From positions 620,001 to 684,000 of the forward strand of contig JAWKUB010000002.1 of the NCBI GenBank assembly GCA_041398745.1: a stretch of DNA of 64,000 nt, given 5' to 3'. Below are positions 33,401-41,514 of this stretch, piece after piece (positions within the stretch are counted from its first letter, which is position 1; each line of letters opens with the position of its first letter). The notes beneath the pieces were generated by a model. The model ran no database searches and was not told the origin of the DNA. It saw only the letters and a program-made list of their open reading frames with translations. Made by a program: the position numbers and the translations under genes. Origin of the DNA: JACKHO01 sp041398745. Its GTDB lineage: Bacteria; Planctomycetota; Planctomycetia; Planctomycetales; Planctomycetaceae.

Positions 33401-35658
33401 CGAACGACCCCCGCTTCACCGGGAGCACTTCGACCTGCCGTCGGACTGGGGGCATCCAGTGGAGGTTCCGTTTCTTCCGAACCCGGCAGATTGAACTCAC
33501 CGGCAGGAGGCGCACTGAAGTCTTCGGCAGGGGTCATTTCCATCTGGAAATCTCCCATCGGCGGAACTCCATCATCCTCTGGCGGACGCCGGGGTGCTGA
33601 CAACACCGCCAAGTATTTCTCCGGACTCTGCAGCAGCGCATCGCGACACCCCTCACAGCAGATGAAGACCGGATGACCGTCCATATCGACTTTGATCGGC
33701 GTCCCCATCGTTCCTAAGCGGTATTCCGCGACCGGGCAGATGTCTTGGGCTTCAACGAGCTTAAGGTCGTCCGGCGACAACCCGGCCAGTGCCAGCGTGA
33801 TCGCCGCTTCATCTCCTAACGACGACGCGGCGCCATGATCGTGGCTGGCGAGTTTCATGAGGTACTTCGTGGGATCCTTGCGGAGTCTCTCTTCACAACC
33901 TGAGCAGCAAATCAGGATTGTTTGCCCAAGCACTTCCACTCGCAATGGTGTCCCCATCGCCCCCAGGAGCAGGTCGGTCACCGGACAGATTCTCTGCACA
34001 TCGGCAATCTGTCGGTCCTCGGCGGGCAGTGCCTGCAACGCAGCCAGCATGACCGGGGTGAGTTCCATGTGTGTTCCGGGAATCGCCCTCGTCGGATCAA
34101 TCAATGAGGGATTGCCCGCCAGTTGCATTTGCGAATCGATCAGGAAATTCCCTCGTGTGGCGACTTGTTCCCCACCAATCAGACCCTGGCGAATGACGAT
34201 CTGGTCGCCACAATGAGGCCCCAGGACGACCCGCCGAATTTCGAATCGTCCGGGATCGGTCTCGACATAAACGACACTGTTATTGCCTGCCATGAGAACG
34301 GCATTACGCGGCACCACCAGGACGTCTGCACTCATGTCAGCGTTGTCTGTGAAGCCAAGTTCGTTTGCCGGAACGAGATCGATACCGCAGATGGGGCATT
34401 TCCCTGGACCATCGACGACAATCTGCGGATGCCGGGGGCTCACCCACCGGTTCGCCAGTTCCGGGTCGTAGATCAGCCCCTCACCACCAACCAGTGGGAT
34501 ATCAATCACAGCCTTGGCATAATCGCCGACTCGCAGCGATCCACTTGCATTCGCCAGCACAACACGGACGCCGACCGTCCTCGTCTTTGGATCGACGTTG
34601 GGATCGATAAAGGCAACTCGACCTTCAACATGTCGGCCCGGCTGCGACTGGACTTCTGCCAGGACTTTCTGGCCATAGCGAATTACTGCGGCATCTTCCG
34701 GATACAGTTCCAGCATCAGCCACAGTGTGGAGAGATCCGCCAACTGATAGATCACGTCCCCCTCTTTTACGTACTGTCCCTCGGTCGCTCGCTTCTCAAT
34801 GACGGTGCCACTAATGGGCGCACACAGATGCAAACGGCTATCGGCCTTGCCGGATCGCTCCAGCTCATCAACCTGCTGTGCTGTCATTCCCAACTCGATG
34901 ACGCGCTGACGCGCGCTGTCATAGAGTTCGAGGTTGGACTCCGCCACTCGTGCCAGCGTTGTGGTTCGGCTTTCCTCACGAGCTCTTCTCGCCAGCAACA
35001 GCTCGACTTGAGCGGAATAGAGTCGCGGCGAATACACCAAGGCGAGGTGGTCACCTTGATTCACCACAACTCCCGTATAGTCCGCATACAGCTTTTCAAT
35101 TCGGCCATCAACATAGCCAGAGATCGTTTTCAGCGTCCCTTCGTCGTAACTCAATCGACCGACACTGCGGATCGTGCGTGTCATGGGCATCGACCGGACA
35201 GCCACGGTTTGAATATTGGCGACACGTCGCGCCGCAGGGTCGAGTTGAATGGATCGTCCATCCGACTTTGCTCCTCCGGCTGCGGCAGGAACAAGCTCCA
35301 TGGCGCAGACCGGACACCGCCCGGGTTCCTTTTGCGGCGGCGTACACATCATCGGGCAGATATACGTCGTGTCTGCATTGGCCGACGCGCTGTGGTTGTG
35401 GACATTGCCACCACCGCCCGAAGTGATCCAACCCATCCGCTGGGAGAATCCGAGACCGGTAAGCAGAACTGCTCCGCAGCCGAGGAACAACAGGGGCTGG
35501 AGGACCAGTTTGATCCACCAGCGGCGCGTTTCGTGTCGCGTCGCATCCGGAAAGGAGGATTCCTCTTTGATGGCTTGTGACTCGGGCGACGGCAATGCTT
35601 CCAATGTCGAGCCGCTGTCGACAACTTCGCTCGGTGGGATTGAGTTCGATGGGTTCAT
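33397..35658 (-). CDS. cusB: CusB-like adaptor with two metal-binding ribbons and two CPV...CCxGC modules
   Basis: Adaptor (753 residues) for the downstream CusA pump. The ATG at 35658 is taken as start; the longer frame to 35949 crosses a non-coding gap. Order: cytoplasmic tail, membrane anchor (about 48-72), His-containing linker, ribbon ICPMMCTPPQ...GRCPVCAMEL (about 100-122), the adaptor core (residues 130-370), a second ribbon SPRHPQI...GKCPICGIDL, then two YHS-like modules near residues 555-605 (RICPVTDLLLGAMG ... ICCSGCEERL) and 637-690 (DICPVAEYRLGTMG ... ICCEGCRDALL), and a Pro/Glu-rich tail. The C-terminal pair replaces the separate CusF-type chaperone of E. coli; that functional reading is inferred. 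Confidence 0.93.
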   Translation of the reverse strand: MNPSNSIPPSEVVDSGSTLEALPSPESQAIKEESSFPDATRHETRRWWIKLVLQPLLFLGCGAVLLTGLGFSQRMGWITSGGGGNVHNHSASANADTTYICPMMCTPPQKEPGRCPVCAMELVPAAAGGAKSDGRSIQLDPAARRVANIQTVAVRSMPMTRTIRSVGRLSYDEGTLKTISGYVDGRIEKLYADYTGVVVNQGDHLALVYSPRLYSAQVELLLARRAREESRTTTLARVAESNLELYDSARQRVIELGMTAQQVDELERSGKADSRLHLCAPISGTVIEKRATEGQYVKEGDVIYQLADLSTLWLMLELYPEDAAVIRYGQKVLAEVQSQPGRHVEGRVAFIDPNVDPKTRTVGVRVVLANASGSLRVGDYAKAVIDIPLVGGEGLIYDPELANRWVSPRHPQIVVDGPGKCPICGIDLVPANELGFTDNADMSADVLVVPRNAVLMAGNNSVVYVETDPGRFEIRRVVLGPHCGDQIVIRQGLIGGEQVATRGNFLIDSQMQLAGNPSLIDPTRAIPGTHMELTPVMLAALQALPAEDRQIADVQRICPVTDLLLGAMGTPLRVEVLGQTILICCSGCEERLRKDPTKYLMKLASHDHGAASSLGDEAAITLALAGLSPDDLKLVEAQDICPVAEYRLGTMGTPIKVDMDGHPVFICCEGCRDALLQSPEKYLAVLSAPRRPPEDDGVPPMGDFQMEMTPAEDFSAPPAGEFNLPGSEETEPPLDAPSPTAGRSAPGEAGVVR

Positions 35659-35819
35659 GACAATCTCGAATATGTTCCACGAAACAACGGAGGTCTGCGT
35701 GCCCGTGTGGATTGAAGGGGCAATCAGAGTTCCCGACAGGACGAGATCAGTGCGCAAGGAAGCGGCAATTCGCGAAAAGAGGCGAACCGCAGGCGCGCAA
35801 ACAGGCAGAAGCGGTGGCG

Positions 35820-36227
35820 TTAAGTCTGCCAGCGGCAGAGAACAGCCAGGTGCCTGAGCGTGGAGTGTGAGAGGCAAGCGTATGGAGCGTCCGAAGATCG
35901 GCGAACGTTCTGTCCGTCGTCGAGTGACGGAACGTCGGAGACCGCACAAATTGAAATGCGGACCTCGAATCGCTCATTCGAATTCCGCTGCTCCTGAGGA
36001 ACAGCGGGACGCTCTTGGTCAACCGTGCAGCGGCAGATGTGTTCTTCCGCCGACTCCGTGCAGCAGGAATGCGACGACTTCACAGCCCTCGCACAGCAGC
36101 AACACGCAGCCGTTTTCTCCCTACAAAAATCCTGAGCCGCGCAATGACTGACAGCCGGAACGACACTCGTCACGAGCGTCGCAGCGATCAGCAACAGCGA
36201 ACAGAGTCTTGAGAGGGATGGAAACAT
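35820..36227 (-). CDS. Cys-rich exported small protein, leader of cluster II (second)
   Basis: A 135-residue secreted protein (signal LCSLLLIAATLVTSVVPAVS). The mature part is thiol-rich: CAAQDFCREKTAACCCCARA, SCCTES, HICRCT. The C-terminal half has few Cys, and the protein ends LRHLAVLCRWQT. The ATG at 36227 is chosen because it begins the signal peptide. It lies 161 bases upstream of cusB on the same strand. It is one of a set of similar-looking proteins in this window (36378, 40989, 43313, 53332, 58447). The role is unknown; by position it resembles CopL, the Cys-rich protein upstream of copAB in Xanthomonas. Confidence 0.65.
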   Translation of the reverse strand: MFPSLSRLCSLLLIAATLVTSVVPAVSHCAAQDFCREKTAACCCCARAVKSSHSCCTESAEEHICRCTVDQERPAVPQEQRNSNERFEVRISICAVSDVPSLDDGQNVRRSSDAPYACLSHSTLRHLAVLCRWQT

Positions 36228-36377
36228 GCCACTTCCAGTTGAACTTACGCTTCGATTCTCTCGCTCCAACTCGGGTCAGTCAAGCGGTATTCCTACCACA
36301 GCAAGTGAATTCGCCGGACCAGCTTCTACCTGACATTGAGCCAGGTCGCATCAGCGCGCACCGAGAGAGTCGAACTT

Positions 36378-36800
36378 CTAGAGCGTAAGTCGGCAGATGG
36401 AGATGCAGCGGACGAGCGCACTTGCTGCGTCCAGTTCGCAATCGACTCGTGGACTTGCGACAGAGCAGAGCCGGATCGAAATCGCGCCGACGGCATTGGA
36501 TACAGAGGCGGCGGTGAGCAACTTCTCAACAGGTTGGGAATTCTCGACAGGGGCTGGCGCGATCGGTTCCTGCTGCCGTTGCTTGCCGCACTGACAGCTG
36601 GTCCCACACTTGCAACGGTCACCGCGTCCACAGCATGTACTGCTGAAAGAACAGCAGGTCTGTTTTGATGACTCGCCTTCACAACAACTTTGCCGACTCG
36701 TCGTACAACCGCACAGCCGTGCAGGAATTGCCTGCACGGGGACTGAGATGGCGGCCAGCCAGATCAGCAGTTTTGTGGCGATATGAGTGGTCGTCGACAA
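36378..36800 (-). CDS. Cys-rich exported small protein, leader of cluster II (first)
   Basis: A 140-residue protein starting with TTG at 36800 (no ATG or GTG in frame upstream before a stop). A signal-like helix LLIWLAAISVPVQA is followed by LCGCTTSRQSCCEGESS, QTCCSFSSTCC and RCKCGTSCQCG, at least twelve Cys in about 45 residues, then a low-Cys C-terminal half ending ISICRLTL. This layout is shared with the next gene and with four others in the window. It would be the first gene of the large copper operon. The start codon and ribosome site (AGGAAA, about 13 bases away) are weak, so the exact start is uncertain. Confidence 0.6.
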   Translation of the reverse strand: MSTTTHIATKLLIWLAAISVPVQAIPARLCGCTTSRQSCCEGESSKQTCCSFSSTCCGRGDRCKCGTSCQCGKQRQQEPIAPAPVENSQPVEKLLTAASVSNAVGAISIRLCSVASPRVDCELDAASALVRCISICRLTL

Positions 36801-37073
36801 GGTCGTTGTTCACTTTCCTAAGTGGTAGAAGTCAATTGATACTCATCGACCTGACACTGCCGATCGAATTCAGAAATACCGGGGATTTCCGCAGCAACGA
36901 CAACTTCCTCATGAAATGCACGAGGAGATGCTTCAATAGGGAGACCGGTAAAGGCGCCGGAAGCTCAGCTTAGGTGCATCATATGAAACGAACAATGCCA
37001 ATCGGCAACGCTCGATTCCTGCACTCCTGCGGATTTCCGCTGGATACCCAGAGTTTCCAAAACATGCTTGAAG

Positions 37074-37751
37074 CTACCGCAGAATTACGGCGTTTGACTG
37101 AACTGCACCTTGCAGGTACTTCTGCGGATTGCGCTGGAGAGCGGAAACGCAGCCTTCACAGCAGACGAAGATCGACCGCCCGGCGACGGAGACGCGTATC
37201 GGCTTCCCCATCGATCCCAGCGGCTCTTGCGTGACGGGGCACGTCCGCTGTTGCAATGCTGCCACCTGATCAGCTGGCGAGAGTTGGGCAACGCCCTCCA
37301 TCCCGGCAGGAATCGTTGGAGATTGTACTGCTGGCGGCGCGGTCGGAAAGAACTGACTGGAACCGAATGATGGCACGTTGGAGAAGTTTGGCTGACGGCT
37401 CAGGCCATTATCGTAAGGCGAAGGGGAACCGTAGAATGGGCCCGATGAACCAGCATTGAAGTCGCGGGGCGAGTAGCCGCCCTGAACTGGGGCGAGGACA
37501 TCCCCCTGAGCACCAAAGGGAGCCGGGCTGAACTGGTTCCCGTAACCTCCGTTTACGCAGGTGCCGGTCGCGCAGCCAGCAGCGGGCGGATACTGACTTG
37601 GGTAGGCGTAGCCACCAGAATATTGGCCTCTCGCCGAACAGCCGCATCCCGCAGTTGGGTAGGAATACAAGCCATCGCTAGCGGCTGCGTTCACCGCCAC
37701 CATGCACAATGCCACCATAGAAGTCGCCACCGCTGAAATCTTGCGAATCAT
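37074..37751 (-). CDS. exported Gly/Tyr-rich protein with one CPV...CCxGC module
   Basis: A 225-residue secreted protein. The signal peptide (SMVALCMVAVNAAAS) is followed by a low-complexity Gly/Tyr/Pro/Ser/Asn stretch with a Cys pair region (AGCGCSARG, GCATGTC), and a C-terminal YHS-like module RTCPVTQEPLGSMGKPIRV...IFVCCEGCVSALQRNPQKYL. It lies downstream of the copper ATPase gene on the same strand, about 300 bases away, and upstream of cluster II. It may sit in or on the cell envelope and bind copper. The low-complexity part resembles planctomycete envelope proteins and that of the broken gene at 56816. Confidence 0.8.
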   Translation of the reverse strand: MIRKISAVATSMVALCMVAVNAAASDGLYSYPTAGCGCSARGQYSGGYAYPSQYPPAAGCATGTCVNGGYGNQFSPAPFGAQGDVLAPVQGGYSPRDFNAGSSGPFYGSPSPYDNGLSRQPNFSNVPSFGSSQFFPTAPPAVQSPTIPAGMEGVAQLSPADQVAALQQRTCPVTQEPLGSMGKPIRVSVAGRSIFVCCEGCVSALQRNPQKYLQGAVQSNAVILR

Positions 37752-37800
37752 TGATCGCTCCCTAGTTCCGTATGAGTCTTGAGAAGACGTCCAGTCGCAA

Positions 37801-38052
37801 ATGCCGGAGCATCAATGTTCCGTCAAGGCAACTGAAGGGCAATTCGCGTACCGCTGGTCCAATGAGCAGGGAACTTCCTGTCCTGCCATTGTGATTGAAG
37901 CCACTAAAGCTGGGGATTGCGCGTGGTTCTGAACGCTGCAAACGGAAGACGATTGCACCTTGGCGGATGTCCTCCAGTTGACAGAGCCTGTTGTCAGTCT
38001 GACCGACGCAGCGAAAGTATTGAAAGAAATGCAACGCACGATCGCATGCTGA
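37801..38052 (+). pseudogene. possible broken small frame with an internal TGA
   Basis: From ATG 37801 the plus strand reads 43 codons, a TGA at 37930-37932, then 39 more sense codons in the same frame to a TGA at 38050. Both parts look protein-like (SVKATEGQFAYRW before; ADVLQLTEPVVSLTDAAKVL after). No ribosome site is clear and no family is recognised. It fills the 304-base space between the copper ATPase gene and 37751. A chance open frame is quite possible. Confidence 0.25.
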
Positions 38053-38055
38053 CTA

Positions 38056-40524
38056 TCAGTTCAACCGTGTTGTACGCAGCCGCAATGCGTTGGCGATGAC
38101 GGACACCGAACTGAAACTCATGGCGGCGGCAGCCAACATTGGATTGAGTAAGAGTCCCATGACGGGATAAAGAATTCCAGCAGCAATCGGCACTCCCAGC
38201 GCATTGTAGATGAAGGCGAAGAAGAGGTTTTGCCGGATGTTCTGCATCGTGCGGCGGCTGAGCTTGATCGCCTTAACAATTCCTCGCAAGTCCCCTTTCA
38301 CCAATGTCACTCCCGCCGACTGAATCGCCACATCCGTCCCGGTTCCCATTGCAATCCCAACATCCGCCTCAGCCAGAGCGGGCGCGTCATTGATGCCGTC
38401 ACCTGCCATGGCGACCGTACGGCCATCAGCTTTCAACGCCTTGATGCGTTCGTGCTTGTCCTCAGGAAGTACTCCCGCCTCGAATTCGTCGATGCCGAGT
38501 GTCTCGGCCACTGTCCTGGCGGTCTTCTCGTTGTCTCCCGTGAGCATGATGATCCGCAGGCCAAGCGCATGCAGAGTCCTAACCGCTTCCGGCGTCGATT
38601 CCTTGATCGGGTCAGAAACGGCGATCAGTCCTGCGAACGTGCCATCTATGGCTACATACATCACGGTACGCCCCTCGCGTTGCAGTTCATCGGCTCGATC
38701 ATTCTGCGCGGAAAGTTGACCGATGCCGTTCTCTTCGAGGAGCGACCGCTTTCCGATCAACAGCTTCTTCCCGTCGACCGTTCCGTGAACGCCGCCACCG
38801 GTCACGGAATCAAAGTCATCGACTGGTGACAATTCGAGTTTGCGATCTTTCGCTCCCTCGACAATGGCGCGAGCCAGCGGATGTTCACTTTGCTGCTCGA
38901 TACTCGCTGCCATGCGGAGCAGGTCGTCGTCCGAGAGGGAAACCACAGGGATGCATTCTGTCAACTTCGGTCGTCCCTGAGTGAGCGTCCCGGTCTTGTC
39001 GACGACGAGCGTATCGATCTTCTCCAGCGTCTCCAAAACTTCGGCGTCCTTAATCAAAACGCCTTCCTTTGCTCCCCGGCCCACGCCGACCATGATCGAC
39101 ATTGGTGTGGCCAGGCCGAGGGCACAGGGACAGGCAATGATGAGGACTGCCACGGCATTCACCAATGCCCAGGCAAGCGCAGGTTCCTTCGGACGAAACA
39201 CGGCCCAAACAATGAACGTAAGTATGGCGACGGCCACTACGGCGGGGACGAAGTACCCAGCAACGACATCAGCAATACGTTGAATCGGCGCTCGGCTGCG
39301 CTGTGCGTCGGCAACCATGTTCACGATCTGCGACAGTACGGTATCATCGCCAACCTTTTCTGCCTTCATTAGAAACGACCCAGTTTGATTGACCGTGCCG
39401 CCAATCACGTCATCGCCCGGTTGCTTTTGCAAGGGCACAGACTCGCCGGTGATCATGGATTCATCGACGGAACTTCTCCCCTCCATCAACGTGCCGTCCA
39501 CGGGAATCTTCTCCCCAGGACGGACTCGCAAAGTGTCGCCGCCTCGGACTTCATCCAGGGGAACTTCCTGTTCCTCACCATCTCGGACAACTCTGGCAGT
39601 CGGCGGAGCGAGTGACATCAATTCGCGAATGGCGCTGCCGGTACGCCGTCTGGCCCGCAATTCCAGGACCTGCCCCAGCAGCACGAGCGTGATGATGACT
39701 GCTGCCGCCTCGAAATAGACTTCGACATGTCCGTTGACTTTCAGATCGTCAGGAAGGAAGCCGGGAAACAGGACAACAAAGAGGCTGTAGAGGTAAGCTG
39801 CCCCGGTGCCAATGGCGATCAGCGTGAACATGTTGAGGTTCCAGGTTGCGACGGACCGGAACCCGCGCACGAAGAATGGCCATCCCGCCCAGAGCACGAC
39901 AGGTGTGCTGAGGATCAGTTGCAGCCAGGTATGGACGGTCTGTCCAAGCCATTCGTCAATGGGCACCTGGACCATCGGCAACATGGCAAGCAGAAACACC
40001 GGCACGCTCAACGCGACACCCACCCAGAAGCGAAGCGTCATGCTGAGGAGTTCGGAGTCGTCCACTTCCTCGACATCGAGGTACTTCGGCTCCAATTCCA
40101 TGCCGCACTTCGGACAGGTTCCCGGTCCGTCCTGCTCTATCTCCGGGTGCATCGGGCAGGTGTAGATTCTCCTTTGCTTGCGGGCGTTCGTCAGGACAGG
40201 TTCCAAGGCCATGCCGCATTTCGGACAGTTTCCCGGCTGTTCGCTAAGCACTTCAGGGCACGTTGGACAGTAGTAGCCATTCGCAGGTTTGCTCGCCGAA
40301 AGCGCGGTTTCCATCGATGTCGAGCAACACGGTGAAGCTCCACCGGACGTATTCGAATCACCTGCTTTCCTGGAAACGGACGTTGTGGCGATGTGGGCCG
40401 TATTGTCTTTGAGGTAGGTGTCACGACATCTGTTGCTACAAAAGTAAATCGCAGTCCCGTCAATCTCGGCGCGAATCGCCGTGGCTTCATCTACCAACAT
40501 TCCACAAACCGGGTCTTTCTGCAT
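38056..40524 (-). CDS. copA: copper-exporting P1B-type ATPase with YHS and metal-binding ribbons
   Basis: An 822-residue ATPase that pumps Cu(I)/Ag(I) out of the cytoplasm. The N-terminus is a YHS domain (DPVCGMLVDE, C7; YFCSNRC, C29/C33), followed by two heavy-metal ribbons, YYCPTCPE...GNCPKCGMAL (86-108) and YTCPMHPE...GTCPKCGMEL (123-145); there is no classical HMA domain. Catalytic parts: TGES (359-362), the transport motif CPC (465-467) in ACPCALGLATPMS, the phosphorylated Asp509 in DKTGTLT, SEHPLARAI, and GDGINDAPAL. The last membrane helix has MSFSSVSVIANALRLR, the M-SS pattern of copper ATPases. It is transcribed away from cluster IV. Confidence 0.95.
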   Translation of the reverse strand: MQKDPVCGMLVDEATAIRAEIDGTAIYFCSNRCRDTYLKDNTAHIATTSVSRKAGDSNTSGGASPCCSTSMETALSASKPANGYYCPTCPEVLSEQPGNCPKCGMALEPVLTNARKQRRIYTCPMHPEIEQDGPGTCPKCGMELEPKYLDVEEVDDSELLSMTLRFWVGVALSVPVFLLAMLPMVQVPIDEWLGQTVHTWLQLILSTPVVLWAGWPFFVRGFRSVATWNLNMFTLIAIGTGAAYLYSLFVVLFPGFLPDDLKVNGHVEVYFEAAAVIITLVLLGQVLELRARRRTGSAIRELMSLAPPTARVVRDGEEQEVPLDEVRGGDTLRVRPGEKIPVDGTLMEGRSSVDESMITGESVPLQKQPGDDVIGGTVNQTGSFLMKAEKVGDDTVLSQIVNMVADAQRSRAPIQRIADVVAGYFVPAVVAVAILTFIVWAVFRPKEPALAWALVNAVAVLIIACPCALGLATPMSIMVGVGRGAKEGVLIKDAEVLETLEKIDTLVVDKTGTLTQGRPKLTECIPVVSLSDDDLLRMAASIEQQSEHPLARAIVEGAKDRKLELSPVDDFDSVTGGGVHGTVDGKKLLIGKRSLLEENGIGQLSAQNDRADELQREGRTVMYVAIDGTFAGLIAVSDPIKESTPEAVRTLHALGLRIIMLTGDNEKTARTVAETLGIDEFEAGVLPEDKHERIKALKADGRTVAMAGDGINDAPALAEADVGIAMGTGTDVAIQSAGVTLVKGDLRGIVKAIKLSRRTMQNIRQNLFFAFIYNALGVPIAAGILYPVMGLLLNPMLAAAAMSFSSVSVIANALRLRTTRLN

Positions 40525-40988
40525 CGCACGATTCCTAAAACAACTTTAGCCCATTGGACTTTTTCCAGGGCCTTCCGGCCAATTGAACTTACCGGCATTC
40601 TACTCGAACTGGCCAGATCAGTCGTTGGCTGCTCACTCGTGTGCGCCGAGACAATCCAGGAGACGAGAATCCATAGCACCGATGACTGCAGCCTTCAGGT
40701 CCTGTTGTCGGGCCTCCTCGCCGAAGATCGCAGAAAACGAACCAGCTGAGCAGAGCAGCAGAACCCAGTCGAAAGAGAACAACTCGTCCCGAAGCCGTGA
40801 GCACCGAGTGAAGAGACTCAGACGAACAATGAGAGTTTTAACGAATATGCCGCAGTTTCCCTTTCGATTGTTCACAAGGCACCTCTCTTGGCGGCAAAGT
40901 CATTATCGAGATCAAGCTCGCGTGACGATGCTGAGAAAAAGTTGCGTATGGCCTCGCTTACGCACGTTCGCAAAGGGAATGGAGTCCT
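40525..40988. promoter_or_regulatory. divergent intergenic region between copA and cluster IV
   Basis: 464 bases between two divergent metal-resistance transcripts. Short open frames here on both strands overlap one another and have no signal peptide plus ribosome site that I trust. It should hold both promoters. I looked for a CueR-like spaced dyad near copA and found none that was convincing. Confidence 0.4.
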
Positions 40989-41447
40989 GTGGTTGCCTAT
41001 CACCAACGCTTGTTCGCATGGATGCTGCTGCTGACATTGCTGTGTCAGTCGGTGCTGCCCTGCGGCTGCGCGCGATGCGGGATGGGAACTGCCTCAAGTT
41101 CCGAGTGTTCCCTGTCGGAGCGAGGTGGATCGTGTTGTTCTCACGCACATGGGTCTGCGGCGTGTGACAGGACCGGATCTTCTCCGCGCACCGGGTTGCT
41201 CTCGCACGAGAGACAATCTCCTGGTCCGGCCCCCTGTGAGACGCCGTGTCGGCGACAGACCGTTTTCGTTTCGACAAACGGGACTGGTAATCAAGCATCG
41301 CCCAGCAACGTGCCTGATTTCGGATCGGCAATTGCGAGTCGTCAGTCGACTGGCCACAGTATCAGATCTCTCTCAGCATGCATCGCGATCGACTTCCGTC
41401 CAGGCGGAACGTCTCGAATGGCGCGAAGCGTTCCTCTCCAGGTGTAG
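40989..41447 (+). CDS. Cys-rich exported small protein, leader of cluster IV
   Basis: A 152-residue protein starting with GTG at 40989, with GGAG four bases before. The signal helix (LFAWMLLLTLLCQSVLP) is followed by CGCARCGMGTASSSEC, SCCSHAH and CETPC, then a low-Cys C-terminal half ending ARSVPLQV. It is placed 67 bases upstream of the TolC gene of the same strand. Its layout (signal, Cys cluster, plain tail with a hydrophobic end) matches the other small Cys-rich proteins in the window. The function is unknown; metal binding is inferred from the thiols. Confidence 0.6.
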   Translation: MVAYHQRLFAWMLLLTLLCQSVLPCGCARCGMGTASSSECSLSERGGSCCSHAHGSAACDRTGSSPRTGLLSHERQSPGPAPCETPCRRQTVFVSTNGTGNQASPSNVPDFGSAIASRQSTGHSIRSLSACIAIDFRPGGTSRMARSVPLQV

Positions 41448-41514
41448 GTTGACGCGCACCACGTTGTCGTACTGGTCCGAACGCCTTCTACCTTCCAATA
41501 CCCGGAGACATCCC

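Noticed and set aside
34123..35580. A 485-codon plus-strand frame.
   Set aside because: It lies wholly opposite the cusB-like gene, whose frame has recognisable domains; long antisense frames are common in GC-rich coding DNA.
37930..37932. Selenocysteine codon in the small frame near copA.
   Set aside because: The following hairpin is too short and lacks bacterial SECIS features, and the protein context is not a known selenoprotein.
40583..41167. A 194-codon plus-strand frame upstream of cluster IV.
   Set aside because: Ser/Arg-rich, no signal or motif, overlaps the better supported Cys-rich leader in another frame.
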